From positions 89,181,469 through 89,245,468 of the forward strand of contig NC_088677.1 in assembly GCF_950023065.1 (NCBI RefSeq): a stretch of 64,000 bases of DNA, in the 5' to 3' direction. The notes under the pieces are model-generated. The model was not told the origin of the DNA. It saw only the letters and a list, made by a program, of their open reading frames with translations, and ran no database searches. The DNA comes from Planococcus citri. Its lineage: Eukaryota > Arthropoda > Insecta > Hemiptera > Pseudococcidae. Shown one piece after another: positions 11,410 through 23,700 of this stretch. Position numbers and translations under genes: made by a program. Position 1 is the stretch's first letter, and each line of letters starts with the position of its first letter.

Positions 11410-12166
11410 CGAGGGGCATCTCAAAAGTAAGTTTCGTTATTTTTTTTCTCCGGATCTACTGGACCAAACTGGATGAAATTTTGAGGATATCCAAGTTTTG
11501 AGTTGCTGGTAACACTGTAATTTTTTCAAGTCCGTATGTTGGAGGGATCGCTTGCAATTGGTTCTCAAACATAGAGGTACGCTTTTAAGCTGGAGTTGGC
11601 TCAAAGTACCCTTACGTGATACGTTATTCAAGGTCTACGGGCAAAAATTTGGTTCAAATTCATGTGGAAATGTGTCTAGTGTGTAGACTTAACATCGTGA
11701 ATGTCCAAATGATGCGTTGATGGAGGAAATTTTTGGAAAAATTTGCCACAATGAACCTACACCTCAGAAAATTTGCCATTTGTCCTGAAAAGGCCGCCTC
11801 AACGACAGTCTCATGTCATTTTACAACATTCAAGGTGTACTCGATGCGCTCGAGGAATATTTCTTTCATCAACGCATCATTTGAACATTCACGATATCAA
11901 GTCTACACACTAGACACATTTCCACGTGTTGCCTGTAGACCTTGAATAACGTATCGTGTAAGGGTGCTTTGAGCCAACTCCGGCTTAAAAGTGTACCTCT
12001 ATGTTTGAGAACCAATTGCAAGCAATCCCTCCAACAACATACGGACTTGAAAAAATTACAGTGTAACCAGCAACTCAAAACTTACATATCCTCAAAATTT
12101 CATCCAGTTTGGTCCAGTAGATCCGGAGAAAAAAAATAATGAAACTTACTTTTGAGACGCCCCTCA
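11410..12166. mobile_element. Mariner-type fold-back MITE inserted in the LINE
   Basis: Both ends read (C/T)GAGGGGC(A/G)TCTCAAAAGTA inward and are flanked by TA at 11408-11409 and 12167-12168. The inverted repeats are long, about 300 bp each (11410-11720 and 11868-12166), with a roughly 150-bp spacer. This explains the mirror-image short open frames on the two strands. The end sequence resembles mariner TIRs. It has no intact transposase and interrupts the LINE between endonuclease and RT. Confidence 0.85.
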
Positions 12167-12494
12167 TACATGGAAGATAATAAACTCATATCAACCATGC
12201 AAACAAACCATTGATCATATTACATTTCAAGACACCAAATATACCAACTCAGCTGACATGGCTAGATTATTCAGCCAACATTTTGCAACTGTTGCGAGTA
12301 ACGTAGTTAATTCTTCTCAAATATTGTACCCATTATCCCTTATTCCAGCTAATGATTCCTCAATGTTTGTGTTACCAGCTACTGCAGCTGAAGTCTATAA
12401 TGTCATACAAGGTCTCAAAAATTCCAACTCGAGGGATAGTTATGGTTTAGATGTAGGCCTTATCAAGCAAGCTGATTCCTAAATATCTCATATA

Positions 12495-13461
12495 CAGGGT
12501 GATCCAGAGAAACCAGACAGATTTAAAAGTAGCATCTTTGAGCTCACAGATGAGATAGGGGGATGATTCATACGCTGTTCGGTAGCTAGTTCCAGCCTAT
12601 TTTAGGTGTAGTACAACGTTTTCAACAGAAGTGAATGGTTGAATGAACATTGCGCGATCGCGGTAGAGTCTTATTTTTGTGATACAAATTTTTACGTGCC
12701 AGGAAATTTCATTAGGTAGGCTTTCAATGAGAGATGAAGAGAATTTTTACTGAGATTGTGATGCAAACAAACAAAACTATGGTTATTAGAGTGATAATAC
12801 TCCGGAACTAATAAAAGAAACACCGCTTCACTCTGCCAAGGTCACTTTTGGTTAGGAATTGCAGTTTGGAATCATTGGGCCTTATTTTTGTGGTAACACT
12901 GTTAACGGTGAACAGTGCAGGCAGATGTTAAACGAGTTTGTTGTGCCCAAATCAAAGCGTAGATGTCGTTTCAATTCAACCTGGTTCCCGCAAGACGGTG
13001 CGACATGCCACACTGCGGTAGAAACGTTATCTTCTTCGAAAACATTTCGATGCACGCATATCTCTCGGCACAGTGGTTTTGGTTGGCTGTCTCGTTAGCC
13101 AGACCTATACGTCTGCGATTACTTTTTATGTGGGAATTTGAAAGCGTGCGGGTATGTTGAATCACCACGCACCTCGGAAGAGTTGAAAACAAATATTAGA
13201 GCTGAAGTTGAGGCTATTCGAAAAAATATATTGTAAAAAGTATTTGTAAATTCAGAAAAACGATTCACGATTTTTGTTAAAAATAAGGGTGTTCATTTAA
13301 ATTCAATCATTTTTAAAAAATAGTTCTTATTGAAATGAACATTTTACATTTCAAAATAGGCCGAAATGACGGTTCTTTTGGTATAAAAAAAATGAGTCTA
13401 GCAGTTTTATTCAAAAACTTGTTCCATTTTTAAATCTGTCCGGTTTCCTTGGATCACCCTG
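12495..13461. mobile_element. Tc1/mariner-like DDE element remnant inserted in the LINE
   Basis: The ends are inverted repeats starting CAGGGTGATCCA(A/G)(G/A)GAAACC, with TA at 12493-12494 and 13462-13463. LINE coding resumes immediately after the right TA. Inside, on the + strand at about 12859-13050, is a transposase piece with GIIGPYFCGNTVNGEQ and WFPQDGATCHTAVE, typical of DDE_3-type transposases in insects. The transposase is truncated and the 967-bp element cannot be autonomous. Confidence 0.8.
12859..13098 (+). pseudogene. DDE_3-like transposase fragment
   Basis: A 79-residue piece of a transposase catalytic domain. It keeps IIGPYF and the QDGATCHTA block, whose Asp is a catalytic acid in this family. 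The frame then drifts and the third acidic residue is not found. It belongs to the element at 12495-13461 and is non-functional by length alone. Confidence 0.7.
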
Positions 13462-14105
13462 TACTTGCTGAACTTTTTAATGACTCTGTAGATCAGGGAA
13501 AATTTCCAGACAGCTTGAAATCAAGTATTGTAACCCCTGTACATAAGAAAGAAGAAAAATCAAATTTAAACAACTACAGGCCCATTTCTGTAACACCAGT
13601 ATTCTCAAAGATTTTTGAGCATCTGTTGTATAATCGATTGATACGATTCCTAGGTATCAACTAACAGCATTCTAAGTGAAACACAAATTGGCTTCAGTTG
13701 TGGAAAAAACACCACCAAAGCAATAGTTAATTTATTGGACAAAATTCTCCAAGCTGGCCAAGAGGGTGAAAATTCATTGGCAATATTCTGTGATTTATTG
13801 AAAGCTTTTGATAACATGAACTGCAGAATTCTACTGGGAAAGTTGGAAAAATATGGGATAAGGGGTCCAATCCACAGTTGGCTGAAATCCTTCCTTTAAA
13901 ATAGGGTACAAATTTAAAATCCAAAATGCCGAGACTTACACCTTTTCTAAAGAGAAAATAATAGACAAAGGAGTCCCCCAAGGTTCCATACTTGGACCTT
14001 TATTGTTTATTCTCTATGTCAACGATTTGTCATCTTACATTAATGCACTTCTAACACAGTTTGCAGATGATACAACTATGTTTTTAAAAGGTGGTAGCTG
14101 ATTTG

Positions 14106-14650
14106 TTCAGTTTGGTCTCTAAAACAACCCATCAAAAGGTGCACTCCGCAACTTGCCGGCTACCGCCGCAAGAGGTCATTAACCTTTGCCAATACAGGTT
14201 TTTCGGCTGTACCGCCAAAATGAAGGGTCCGAGAGGAAAAATGTTGGAACAAAAATTGTTCTGCGGTTAATTTCTTATCAGCATGACCAGTTCAGCATTT
14301 CCCGAAATGGCGATTTCACCCTTACTGAGGAGGGAGTAAAGTTGTAAATTTTATGAAAATTCTTTTAAAAAATTAAAATTGACAATTTAAAACGTGAACT
14401 CGATTACGATAGACTCGAAAATATTTTGACCAAACTTGCATACTGCAACTTGTCTGCTACCCCCGCAAGAGGTCATTAACCTTTGTCAATCTACGTTTTT
14501 CGGCTATATCGCCTAAATGAAAAGTCGGACGAAAAAAGTGATAAATCTAAAATTATTCTACGTCAAATTTCCTATAAGCATGACCAGTTCAGTTTTCAGT
14601 TAGAATATTTTTTTGGATTTTTGATAAATTTTTGAAAATCAAAATGAAGG
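14106..14650. repeat. Two diverged direct copies of an approximately 310-bp sequence
   Basis: A block at about 14138-14225 (GCAAGAGGTCATTAACCTTT, then TTTTTCGGCT) recurs at about 14450-14535, followed in both cases by a GCATGACCAGTTCAG(C/T) block. It looks like an old tandem duplication of a noncoding repeat. No gene is supported. Confidence 0.55.
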
Positions 14651-15640
14651 CTAAAAATGAAGAAAACTGGACAGCTTAGCTGCAAAGTGTGCGTAGCTGG
14701 CTGCCTTTCAACAGCTTTAACCGCTATTACATGGGTAGTGCATAAGTGACTCAACCATGTCACAGTGATGTGAAATAATAATTTTCGAAACTCTCGTTGC
14801 TTCTAAATAATGATTATTTTTCAGTTTTTCATACCTTCCAAATTACAAAATTTCAGAATAATTTCAAAGCTTGCATTGCCTCTAAATTAAGAAATTTTTA
14901 GTTGTTTTTCATAGCATGCATTATTTTAAAATTTATAAAATTTCAAATCAATTTCCCAAATTCCGGATTGCTACAATTTCTTAAAGTTTTCAATGAATTT
15001 TCAGAATTCACATCGTCTCAAAATAACAACATTTTAAATAACTTTTCAGAATTTTGTATTGCTGCTGAGTTATGAAATTTTGAATCAGTTTTTAGAATTT
15101 AAATTGCCTCTAGATGACCGAATTTTGAATAATTTTTCAGAATTCTTATTGTCTTCATATTAGCACATTTCATTTCAAGTTCACATCATCTACAAATAAA
15201 ATTACAGAACTTTTAATCAATTTTTTGAATTCTCAGTGTCTCTAAATGACAAAATTTCATATGTATATATTTTTTTAATTTCTATTGTCTTTAAATTTAC
15301 AAAATTTCAAATCAATTTTCAGAATTTGCCATTCATTCTAAAATTATTAAATCTTCAAATATGTTCAGAATTCCCATTGCCTCTAAATTACACGAAAAAA
15401 CATAGGTAATTTTTACAAATAGGCTACATACCTAATATGATGAAATTTGTTTCAAAACTCAGTATTTCTAACTGTTCGGTTACAATATTAATTTTAACTG
15501 TAATCGTATAGTAAAAATTATCATTTCAATAAATTTTGCTATGGGTACCTACCTACCAATAGTGAAAATCATTTTGTTTTAATAATTTTTAATAAAGCAT
15601 GATAATAAAAATTACGTACATAAACCAATTGTGTAAAATT
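14650..15640. repeat. Dispersed AT-rich repeat, copy 1
   Basis: Starts with CTGCAAAGTGTGCGTAGCT and runs through many short AATTTCAAAT/CAGAATT units with TTGCCTCTAAAT spacers. The same order of sequence occurs at 20.72-21.41 kb continuing at 24.72-25.08 kb, where it is split by the 3.3-kb fold-back. The end near 15400-15640 contains AGTAAAAATTAT units shared with the small MITE at 20.31 kb. Confidence 0.6.
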
Positions 15641-15662
15641 TTATATGATTGAAAGTGAAAAT

Positions 15663-16271
15663 ATGCTGAACAACATATTAAAAAATTGGGACGGAAACAT
15701 GTTGCAAAGTTGATTTTAAAAAATTTAAAGTTTGCGAAAAAATGCGATTTTTGGATTTAAAACACGAAAAAAAGTTTCGATAGGTGAAGTTGACCCCATT
15801 TGACCCCGATTTTTACTTATTTGTTGAAAAAACCCTCTCACTCGATGAAATGAACTCCTCACAGAAAAAATCAAAATTCGAAAAAATTCAAAAAATGAAC
15901 GAATTTTCTATTTTTTTTTGTTGCGAGTGTAATTATTTTTATAAACTTCTTACTGGAATACGTCAGAAAGAGGTCAAAATAAGACAACTGAATAAATTTG
16001 AATTTTTTTTCGATGTTTGAAATCGAAAATTGAATTTTTTCGAATTTTGATTTTTTGCGAGGAGTTTATTTCATCGAGTGAAAGGGTTTTTTCAACTTTT
16101 TCAACAGATACCTACGTACAAAATAGGGGTCAAAGGGGTCAACTTCGCCTATCAAAACTTTTTTTCACGTTTTAAATAAAAAACTCGCATTTTTTCGCAA
16201 ACTTTAAATTTTATAAAAACCAACTTTGCAACATGTTACCATCCCAATGTTTTAATATGTTGTTCAGCATG
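15663..16271. repeat. 609-bp fold-back element
   Basis: Both ends read ATGCTGAACAACATATT inward. The arms extend roughly 170 bp and include mirrored GGTGAAGTTGACCCC and GGGGTCAACTTCGCC blocks. The middle holds a second mirrored pair around CTCGATGAAATGAACTCC. No clear target duplication and no coding evidence. Confidence 0.7.
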
Positions 16272-16690
16272 AATAAAGTTGTCCATAATACATATATTTT
16301 TTTTCAGAATTTTTGAGAGTCTGAACCATATGAAAACTACATACATCTCGAAACTTTTTGAGCTAATTTTTTGTACGAAAAAAACTGGCAACACTGATTT
16401 TTATAATATCACCAAAAAGCCTTCTGCCTTTCAAAACCCCCTAACTATGGGAAAATGTTTCATTTTGGTAGGTATCGCGGTTATCGAGTAATCCACTGCT
16501 GAAATGGATGATATTTTAGGTTCAATGAAAACGTTGACACCGCCTGGCTGCCTTCAAAAATGGGCTAGAGGGCTGCGATTTGCGCCATTGGTCATCCCTT
16601 CGGAAGGTCTTTCCACAGGAAAAATATCAAAAAAATCGCCGAACCCCCCTACCTCTTCTTGGTCCAATTCACGTGGAATGACCCAAAGGT
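16272..16690. other. Gene-free sequence
   Basis: No gene, motif or clear repeat end was recognised here, other than a GTGGAATGACCC block near 16672 that may be the end of an otherwise missing element. Confidence 0.4.
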
Positions 16691-17238
16691 ATCAATTTAA
16701 TATGTATCACCGTCGATCTACTCGATTTATCTAAGGTTGTGATAGAGATTAAGACGAATTACTCGTATGTATTACCATCTCATCGCACTGAGAAAGAAAT
16801 CTCAGCAGATACTTACGAGTAGGTATTTGAAAATTAATTTAAAAAATAATTTGATCAAAAAACTGATTCCGATATGGTCGATTTGAGATGATGATTATTT
16901 TTATTGTAATTTCAGAAAAAGAGGGAGTTTTTCAAAAAAAGAGGGGGTCTGAAAATTACCACGCGGAAGTTTCTCAGTAGTAACCATCTAACATACAAAT
17001 ATCAACCGGAAAGCTCTTGGGGGCCATTTCACAATTTTTATGCGCTTCTCTATTACCTCCTATAGCCTTTAGAAAAAAGTTGGATACTTCGTGTTAGAAT
17101 ACGTATGTGACATTGAAATAAACATCAGGGATTAGGTATAGAGTTGTTCATTTTCTTACGAAAGGGGCAATAAAATTATTTGTAATAATTTAAAATGTGC
17201 TTTGTTTTTTGTTTTCAACAGATTTGTTCGTCGAGATT
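16690..17238 (+). promoter_or_regulatory. Conserved upstream block of gene 2
   Basis: It matches 7.80-8.35 kb (gene 1) nearly base for base over long runs, including the shared core at 16712-16784, GAGGGAGTTTTT, ACCACGCGGAAGTTTCTCAG and a GTTAGAATACGTATGTGACA block. It ends in a strong 3' splice site (TTTTGTTTTCAACAG) at 17221, 18 bp before the start codon, implying a spliced 5' UTR. The GTATGT in the last block is a possible donor, not proven. Confidence 0.45.
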
Positions 17239-17307
17239 ATGAAAGAAGACATGGTTTTCATCCTCTTGCTGGCTGTGGCTGTACAACCGGGCACCGTATT
17301 GCTTCAG
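17239..17307 (+). CDS. Gene 2 signal-peptide exon
   Basis: Twenty-three codons starting MKEDMVFILLLAVAV and ending LLQ: a charged n-region, a hydrophobic core and a polar end, followed by the donor GTAAAA at 17308. The ATG follows the acceptor CAG at 17221 directly. It joins in phase 0 to the exon at 18229 across a 921-bp intron. The same exon, at the same place and phase, is found in all six family members. Confidence 0.85.
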
Positions 17308-18228
17308 GTAAAATAAAATACAGCTAATAAAAATTGAATTCTATTTATTTAAGACTTCGGGTGTAATATGTAAATTACCGCTATAAAATTGCAACGAGAC
17401 CGCGCTGTACTCGAATATTGAATTTTAGCAGACCTCAGTAACTTCATGATACGCGTTACAGAGGTCAAATTTCTGGAGGGGGAAAAGCTCCTAGGGGTGG
17501 TTTACCAGATATACTTAGTCAACTTCTTCTCATAGTGCTTTTTTGTTATTAATAGGCAGGTACGTCATGATTTTAGTTGGGTACTTAATGAGTGGGTAGG
17601 TAGATCCTAGGGACATGACGAAGGTATATTAAGGTACGGACCCCCTTTAACGCCAGTTCAATCCCGGACTGCTATAGCTCGTAAACTAAGCTCATTAAGG
17701 TAATTTTAACGGTTGCATCTGAAAGCTGGGACATTTTTCTACCATCTTCTGTATTTGAAAGCGCCCAAGAGTAGTTCAATTCGATGTAATATGCTTCCAA
17801 ATACACACCACCCAATTGGCGTTATTCCAAGTGGATTTTGATTTTTTTTAATTTTTGGAGAAAAAAATTTCGGATTTGATTCGGCACAAAAACATTTTGA
17901 AAATATTTGCCTAAATCGTTCGAATGGATCACAAAGAAGGTAAATCCGAGTTCGTAGGGGCCTTCCCTCTGGGTGTTGGGATAGAACGTTTTTTTATAGT
18001 TTACTTGATGGAAATGTTTCATATTGAAAATTTTCTCTCAGCTGGAATTTTTTCAGTGAGGTGAAGTTGAACGCAAAGTTGGAGCGAAAATATGATACGG
18101 GTGCCAGGGATCAACAAAGAGGGAGGGGTACCCCGTTCAATTTTGTTCCCTCTCTGCCGAACATTTTCATCACTATACAGTGACAATACAAACGTCAATA
18201 TTCACCATTTCTTTTTTTTACTACACAG

Positions 18229-20136
18229 GGCTCCGGTGATCTACATTCTAATACAACTAAAACATTTTTTCTGGATGAAGTGCCGGATACTGCTTTTGAA
18301 AGAACTTTGATTCTCTCCAATCACCTTTTCGTGGATAAGACTATGTTCATTGAAGAGTTGATTAATCGACAGAAACGATGCGAAGTAATCAGCCGTCCTT
18401 CTCGCTGGGGTAAAACCTTTAATATGAAAATGACTGCATCCTTTTTCGATATACCGCTAAACGAAGATGGGTCGATTGATCATCACAAACGAGACATGAT
18501 CAAATCATTTTTCGAAGGTGGATCTGTAATTGTGTTACCAGGAAATAAATCTTCCATAGAAACAAAACCTTTAGAAATTTCGAATGTGAAAATTGCAATG
18601 GAGGAAATGGGGCGTCATCCAACAATATCCATTTCCTTTATCGGCTGCGGCGAAACATTTGACGAATTTATCGAGGACTTTGCTGGGCAAATAAGCAGAA
18701 TGATTTCTGCTAAAAAGTATGCCTCATTTTTACCGAAGTACTGTGAAGAATCCGTCATGCGATATACGTGTTATGAACTTCTAAATGGTACCAGAGAAAA
18801 ACTTGCAGGTAACCTCGATACATTGGAACGTAGCGTAGAAATATTAATCGGTCTACTATCGAGCCATTTTAAATCAAAAACGGTGGTATTGATCGATGAA
18901 TTCGATTACGCGTTAAATCGAATGATATGCAATCACGCGGATTTTAACAAGACTGCCGCATTTCTGCGAAATTTGTTCACTCGGACATTTGATGGTACAA
19001 CGTCGACCAGCATATACCGTGGTGTCGTAACTGGTATTCTACAGTTTTCCAGACTCGGAGTATCATCAGCGGTAGCAGCTTGCGAAGATAGCGGCGTATT
19101 AAAAACACAATTTACGCCTCATTTCGGCTTTACCGAGGCAAACATTCGAACACTACTTGAAAAAAATCCCAGCTTTCCGCATAATCTGACCGAATTGAAA
19201 ACCTGGTACGATGGCTACACGTTGGGGAAATACCGCATGTGTAACCCTCAATCAATTTGTCGTTCTTTTCAAGATAATCAAATGGACAACTATTGGATAA
19301 ATAGCGTTCCATTGAGTCTTTATTCGAGACACGAGGATGTGCCTCTTCGCGAACCATTTATGTCCGATGAACACCAAAAATACATCCAGCAAATGTTTGC
19401 CAATGGCTCGGTGCGAGCTGCACTCAGATCAGAAATAGATTACACGGATGCTGTAACGAGCAAGGACGCTTTTCTATCAGTTTTAACAGCACTGGCGTAT
19501 ACGACGTGTGAACAAATATCCGACGCAGATTACAATGTCCGCATTCCAAATAAGGAAGTGCGCGATGAATTTAAACGTGCAATCCGAGTATGGACGGAAA
19601 CACATATTATTGAGAATCACTTTGAATCAACGGACGCAGTCGTTGATCGAATTGAAAAAAGTTTCAGACAGAAAAATGTGGCTTCGATTCGAGAAAATTT
19701 CTCCAAGCTCGTGTCGCGCATCAGCGAAACAACTGATGCAAAACACCATTGCGACGTTATTTTCGGAGTATTGGCCACATACCCGTACTGTGATGATTGG
19801 CACGTCGAACGCAGTTTTGACCAGGTGATTTTCGTTTCCCAAAAAGTACAATTTCACTGTAACATCGCGTTAAGATTGAAGCTCGATCCAAATGGTAACG
19901 TTACCGATCCAATAGCCGTCAATTTCATGATAAATGGTAATTCTACTTTCGAACAATCTACCATCGAGGCACAAACTGCCACTACTAGTGAGCAAGGTTG
20001 TGATTTCGTTGATGACATCATAGAATCTTCAAAACACAGAGTTGCACAACTTGAGAAGCAAAGTTTTAAATTTGTGTGGTACACGTGCATTATAATTGGG
20101 AAAAAGGTTTTAGGCATATTCCGTCATATGAAATAG
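18229..20136 (+). CDS. Gene 2 main exon, secreted AAA-ATPase-like protein (intact)
   Basis: The exon starts after CTACACAG at 18228 and runs 635 codons to TAG. With the signal exon the product is 658 residues. Motifs in order: LFVDKT (56-61), P-loop RPSRWGKT (79-86), Walker B-like LIDEFD (244-249), RGVVTGIL, HFGFTEANIRTLLE, and LKTWYDGY (W349-Y353), then NP(Q/R)SI and NYWINS. This is the signature order of the AAA-ATPase-like family (PF09820 type). After about residue 400 the sequence is family-specific, and I do not recognise the PD-(D/E)XK nuclease motif that often follows in bacterial relatives. All NTPase motifs are retained, so this is one of the two best candidates for an active protein. 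The C-terminal tail (NGNSTFEQST) resembles genes 5 and 6, while the P-loop half keeps subgroup-1 features. Secretion follows from the signal peptide. Substrate and function are unknown. Confidence 0.88.
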   Translation, partial: GSGDLHSNTTKTFFLDEVPDTAFERTLILSNHLFVDKTMFIEELINRQKRCEVISRPSRWGKTFNMKMTASFFDIPLNEDGSIDHHKRDMIKSFFEGGSVIVLPGNKSSIETKPLEISNVKIAMEEMGRHPTISISFIGCGETFDEFIEDFAGQISRMISAKKYASFLPKYCEESVMRYTCYELLNGTREKLAGNLDTLERSVEILIGLLSSHFKSKTVVLIDEFDYALNRMICNHADFNKTAAFLRNLFTRTFDGTTSTSIYRGVVTGILQFSRLGVSSAVAACEDSGVLKTQFTPHFGFTEANIRTLLEKNPSFPHNLTELKTWYDGYTLGKYRMCNPQSICRSFQDNQMDNYWINSVPLSLYSRHEDVPLREPFMSDEHQKYIQQMFANGSVRAALRSEIDYTDAVTSKDAFLSVLTALAYTTCEQISDADYNVRIPNKEVRDEFKRAIRVWTETHIIENHFESTDAVVDRIEKSFRQKNVASIRENFSKLVSRISETTDAKHHCDVIFGVLATYPYCDDWHVERSFDQVIFVSQKVQFHCNIALRLKLDPNGNVTDPIAVNFMINGNSTFEQSTIEAQTATTSEQGCDFVDDIIESSKHRVAQLEKQSFKFVWYTCIIIGKKVLGIFRHMK

Positions 20137-20307
20137 GTGGTTTTTTTGCCATAATGTTATGAAAACAAAAAATTTTTGGTATGTAATAATGTACAATATT
20201 GTCAGTGTAATCGTTTTTTATCGTTTCGTATTCATTCCTATGTTTTGTATGGTCTGTCAAATCAAATCAAATCAAATCAAATCAAATCAACTTTATTTTT
20301 TGCAATA
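20137..20307 (+). other. Gene 2 3' flank with AAATC pentamer repeat
   Basis: The first 110 bp match the detached family tails at 42.4 kb and 43.1 kb (GGCAxxATGTTAxxA, then TAATCGTTTTTTATC), so this is family 3' UTR. A (CAAAT)n run at about 20256-20290 follows. No clear AATAAA polyadenylation signal lies close to the stop codon. Confidence 0.5.
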
Positions 20308-20521
20308 CACGGAAAAAAATTTTTATAAAAATTACTATTTCAGTATAGTAACCGGATCCCATTCAAAAATAATAATGATTTTTACTCAGCCAAAAAATAC
20401 ATTTTACCTGGAAATTATGTAGGTAAAATTTATTACTATCATAGTAAAAATCACAATATTTTTGAATGGGATCCGGTTACTGTGTGAAATAGTAAAAATT
20501 ATTCATAATTTTTTTTTCGTG
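20308..20521. mobile_element. 214-bp MITE with TA target duplication
   Basis: Nearly fully palindromic. The ends start CACGAAAAAAAA or CACGGAAAAAAA inward and the arms share GTAACCGGATCCCATTCAAA. TA occurs at 20306-20307 and 20522-20523. Related, more decayed sequence with GTAAAAATTAT units occurs near 15.4-15.6 kb and 24.87-25.08 kb. Confidence 0.75.
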
Positions 20522-20719
20522 TAGGCAGCATTGCTGCATTTACAAAGTCACCTTATTTAGTAAGTATAAGAAATGATAATGATATATAAAAAAATGAATA
20601 ATAAAATGAAATGATATGAAATAAAATGAAATGAATGCGCCATGTACTTACAGCATTATAGAAGTATAGGATTAGCACGGATATTTAAATAGACTCCTTC
20701 AATAAAAATAATAGAAACT

Positions 20720-23700
20720 AAAAAAAAACTAGACAGCTAAGCTAAGCTGCAAAGTGTGCGTAGCTAGCTGCCTTTTCTAACACCTATAACTGTTATTACA
20801 TCTAGGTAGTGCATAAGCGAATCAACCAAGTCACAGTGATGAGAATTTTTGAAAGTCTCACTGCTTCAAAATAATAATTGTTTTTCAGTGTTTTCATATT
20901 TTCCAAAGTACAATAGGTATTTCAGAATAATTTATAAGCTTGTAGGTATTGCTTCTAAATTAAGAAATTTCTAGTTGTTTTTCATAGTTTGCATTGTTTT
21001 AAAATTTACAAAATTTCAAATCAATTTCCCGAATTCCCCATCGCTACAATTTCATAAAGTTTTCAATAAATTTTCAGAATTTTGCATTGCTGCTGAGTTA
21101 GGAAATTTGCAATCAATTTTTAGAATTCACATTGCCTCTAAATAGTCAAATTTTGAATAATTTTTCAGAATTCGTATTGCCTTTAAATTAAAAAATTTCA
21201 AATTCAATTTTCAAGTTCATATTGTCCACAAATTGTAAAACGTTTACTCAATTTTTGGAATTCACATTGCCTCCAATTTTTCAGAATTCTCATATTCTTC
21301 ATAAATATTACAATACTTAAGTATTTCATATAATTTTCAAGTTCACATTATCTGCAACTTACAGAACTTTTAATCAATTTTTGGAATTCTCAGCGTCTCT
21401 AAATACAAAGGGTACCCCCCGATAAGATAGGCAAAATGCCCTTAACCTCAGATTTCGATGAAACTCACAGGGTATGTTTAGTACCCCCAAAAAATAATTT
21501 TGGGCCCATAGCCCGCTCCCCACCCCACCCCCCTCAGCCAGGGGGGTCATAAAACGCGTTTTTCAGGGGAAAAATTCTGTATCAGCGCGTAATTAAGATA
21601 AATTGATTCTGTAAACGAATATAGTTAGAGGATACATGGGCGTACCTCCCTGAATTTTTTCAGAATTTTTCATCACACAGGGAGAGAAGGGGGGACAAAA
21701 GAAAACTTTAAATCGACATTACTCCGGAACGAAAAAACATACCAAAACGATTTTTTCGTCAAATATGTATCTTTAGGTCTACTTTCTATAGAAGTCATCA
21801 CCCGGCCATTTGGAGTGGTGGGTCAAGCTCAAAAGCTCAAAAAACTCTCAAAAAACCACGTTTTTTGCGTTTTTCTCCAAAAATATGGACAAATGGCGGA
21901 AATCTAAGAGAACCAAGTTGTTCAGCGTGAAATTTTACCTCAGAATTGTGTAATTGAAAATTCATTTACACCGCATGATCGTAAAACTACATGGGCAGAA
22001 GTATTTGTGCTTACATCAAGATAGCTGAAAGGGTATTCCTGGGTAAAATAGGTGAAATGTCCCTGTCCTCGGATTTCTGAAATTTTGATGAAACATAGTT
22101 GGGTACCATTAAAAAAAATGTCGGAGGCAAAAAATCCCCCCCCCCCCCAACCTCTCCTTGCTCATAATAGCGAAAAAAGGACCTTTTTCGGGGAGAAAAA
22201 ATCCATGCTTCAACGAGTTTTGACAAAAAAATCTGTATTCACTCAAAATATATGGAGGAGACAGTATAATAGAAGTACCTACATAGGTATTTGAGATTCT
22301 GCGCCAATCCATGCTATTGCCATCAAAATCCAAGGCCACTTTTGGGGTTCTACTGAGAAAATTGAAAAGTAAATCTTTTTTTTTTTTGGAGAGGGGGTAT
22401 TAGTAGTTGGTGTTTTGAAAATATTTTCTTCGCAAAAGTTTCGCTATAATGACGAAAAAATATTGAAAGATAATATATGTATTTCTGAAACTGAGGAAAT
22501 ATTTTGGAACGCAGTGATGACAATATTTTAGGTTTCAAAAAATTGATAAAGATTGGCAAAAATTCCTAAATTTTTGTTGATTTTTCAAAATTGACAAAAA
22601 CAATTTAAAATAATAGCATAGAATGGACGCAGAATCTAAGATATATTCATTTAGGACTGGGTCGATCTCATTTTTCTCAAAACAAATTGGGTACAGGGGC
22701 TACAGTGAAAAAACCGTGTTTTTTCGAAAATACTCCCACTTTAAGGGCACATGTTTTCCCTTTAGGGGCACTTCTGGAGCCAGAATTTTTCTGTACAACT
22801 TTCAACTCAAAATGACAGTTTTTGCTAAAATTGGTAAAAATCCAGTTTTTTTTTCTTTTTTTGGTGATTTACCCAATCTACTACATAGTACGTAGGTAGG
22901 TAATACCTATGTTTTCAATGTACTTGGTAACTCACATAAAAATTTAATCATCGACACTAAAAAGAAACCTTTCTGATAGTTTTGAGTTAGATACCATGTA
23001 CTTGAAAAGTAGGCTACTTGTAATTCAAGAAAACCTTGATTAAGAAGTTGCATGGCGTAAATAGCGCAAATTTGGAGAGGGGGTGCCTATGGCCAAAAAA
23101 TTGGAGTTTAAGGGTATACTCTGCGGAGAGCATTCTAATTTGACAACCGGTCGAAATATGAAACCGATTTGTTCGTTATTTTCATCATTCGTTCGTAAGA
23201 CTGCATGTAATCGATTGAACGAATTTAGTCGTGCTTATGTCCCGCGACCCGCTCCCATCTAAACTTCAGACGGGGATTTCTCCGTGAATTTTCAAAATTC
23301 TTCCAATTTTTTTTCACCAATACTGATTCATCTATGAAATCGAGGGTATGTAGTCATATTTTCTAATTTTGCTTTTACAACAGGGAAGTGAGCGTCTAAA
23401 GTACCTCCATCCAATTCCCTATTATAGCCATCAAATGTCCTGAATCAAAAATATCTCGACATACCCTCGCTTTTGAAAGCAAACCCTAGAAAAATCCGTT
23501 CTATAGTTTTGGCACAATCCCCGCCCAAAGTTGACCATTTTTCATCAAAAAATTAGAATAGCCTTAAAGAAGTTAGTTGGTTTTCTTATTGTTTTTGGAG
23601 GCCAGCGTCCAAAATTATGGATCGCTTTTTTTGGTGGTGCTGTGACAAAAAAAAAAAACAATTTTGAGTGTTTTTTGAGTTTTTGAAGATGGCCTACCTG

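Larger units (their letters stand above)
10785..14105 (+). mobile_element. Jockey-like LINE, split by two DNA elements
   Basis: The pieces, in order, are an endonuclease C-terminal part (IVVGGDFNINVLDD, LDHNSVFLSL) at about 10785-11400; a linker (FSQHFATVASNV, LKNSNSRDSYGLDV) at 12258-12482; RT fingers (SSIVTPVHKK, NNYRPISVTPVFSKIFE) at 13463-13664; then, in changing frames, AIFCDLLKAFD near 13780, GVPQGSILGPLLFILYVNDL near 13970-14030 and FADDTTMF near 14060-14085. The 5' end, the C-terminus and the 3' tail are absent. It is broken by frameshifts, stops, a mariner-type MITE (11410-12166) and a DDE element (12495-13461). The clade is inferred from motif order and the lack of an RNase H domain. 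Confidence 0.85.

Noticed and set aside
18092..18228. Extending gene 2 upstream without splicing
   Set aside because: The conserved polypyrimidine-CAG and the homologous junctions in all six copies support an intron. The upstream frames are not conserved between copies.
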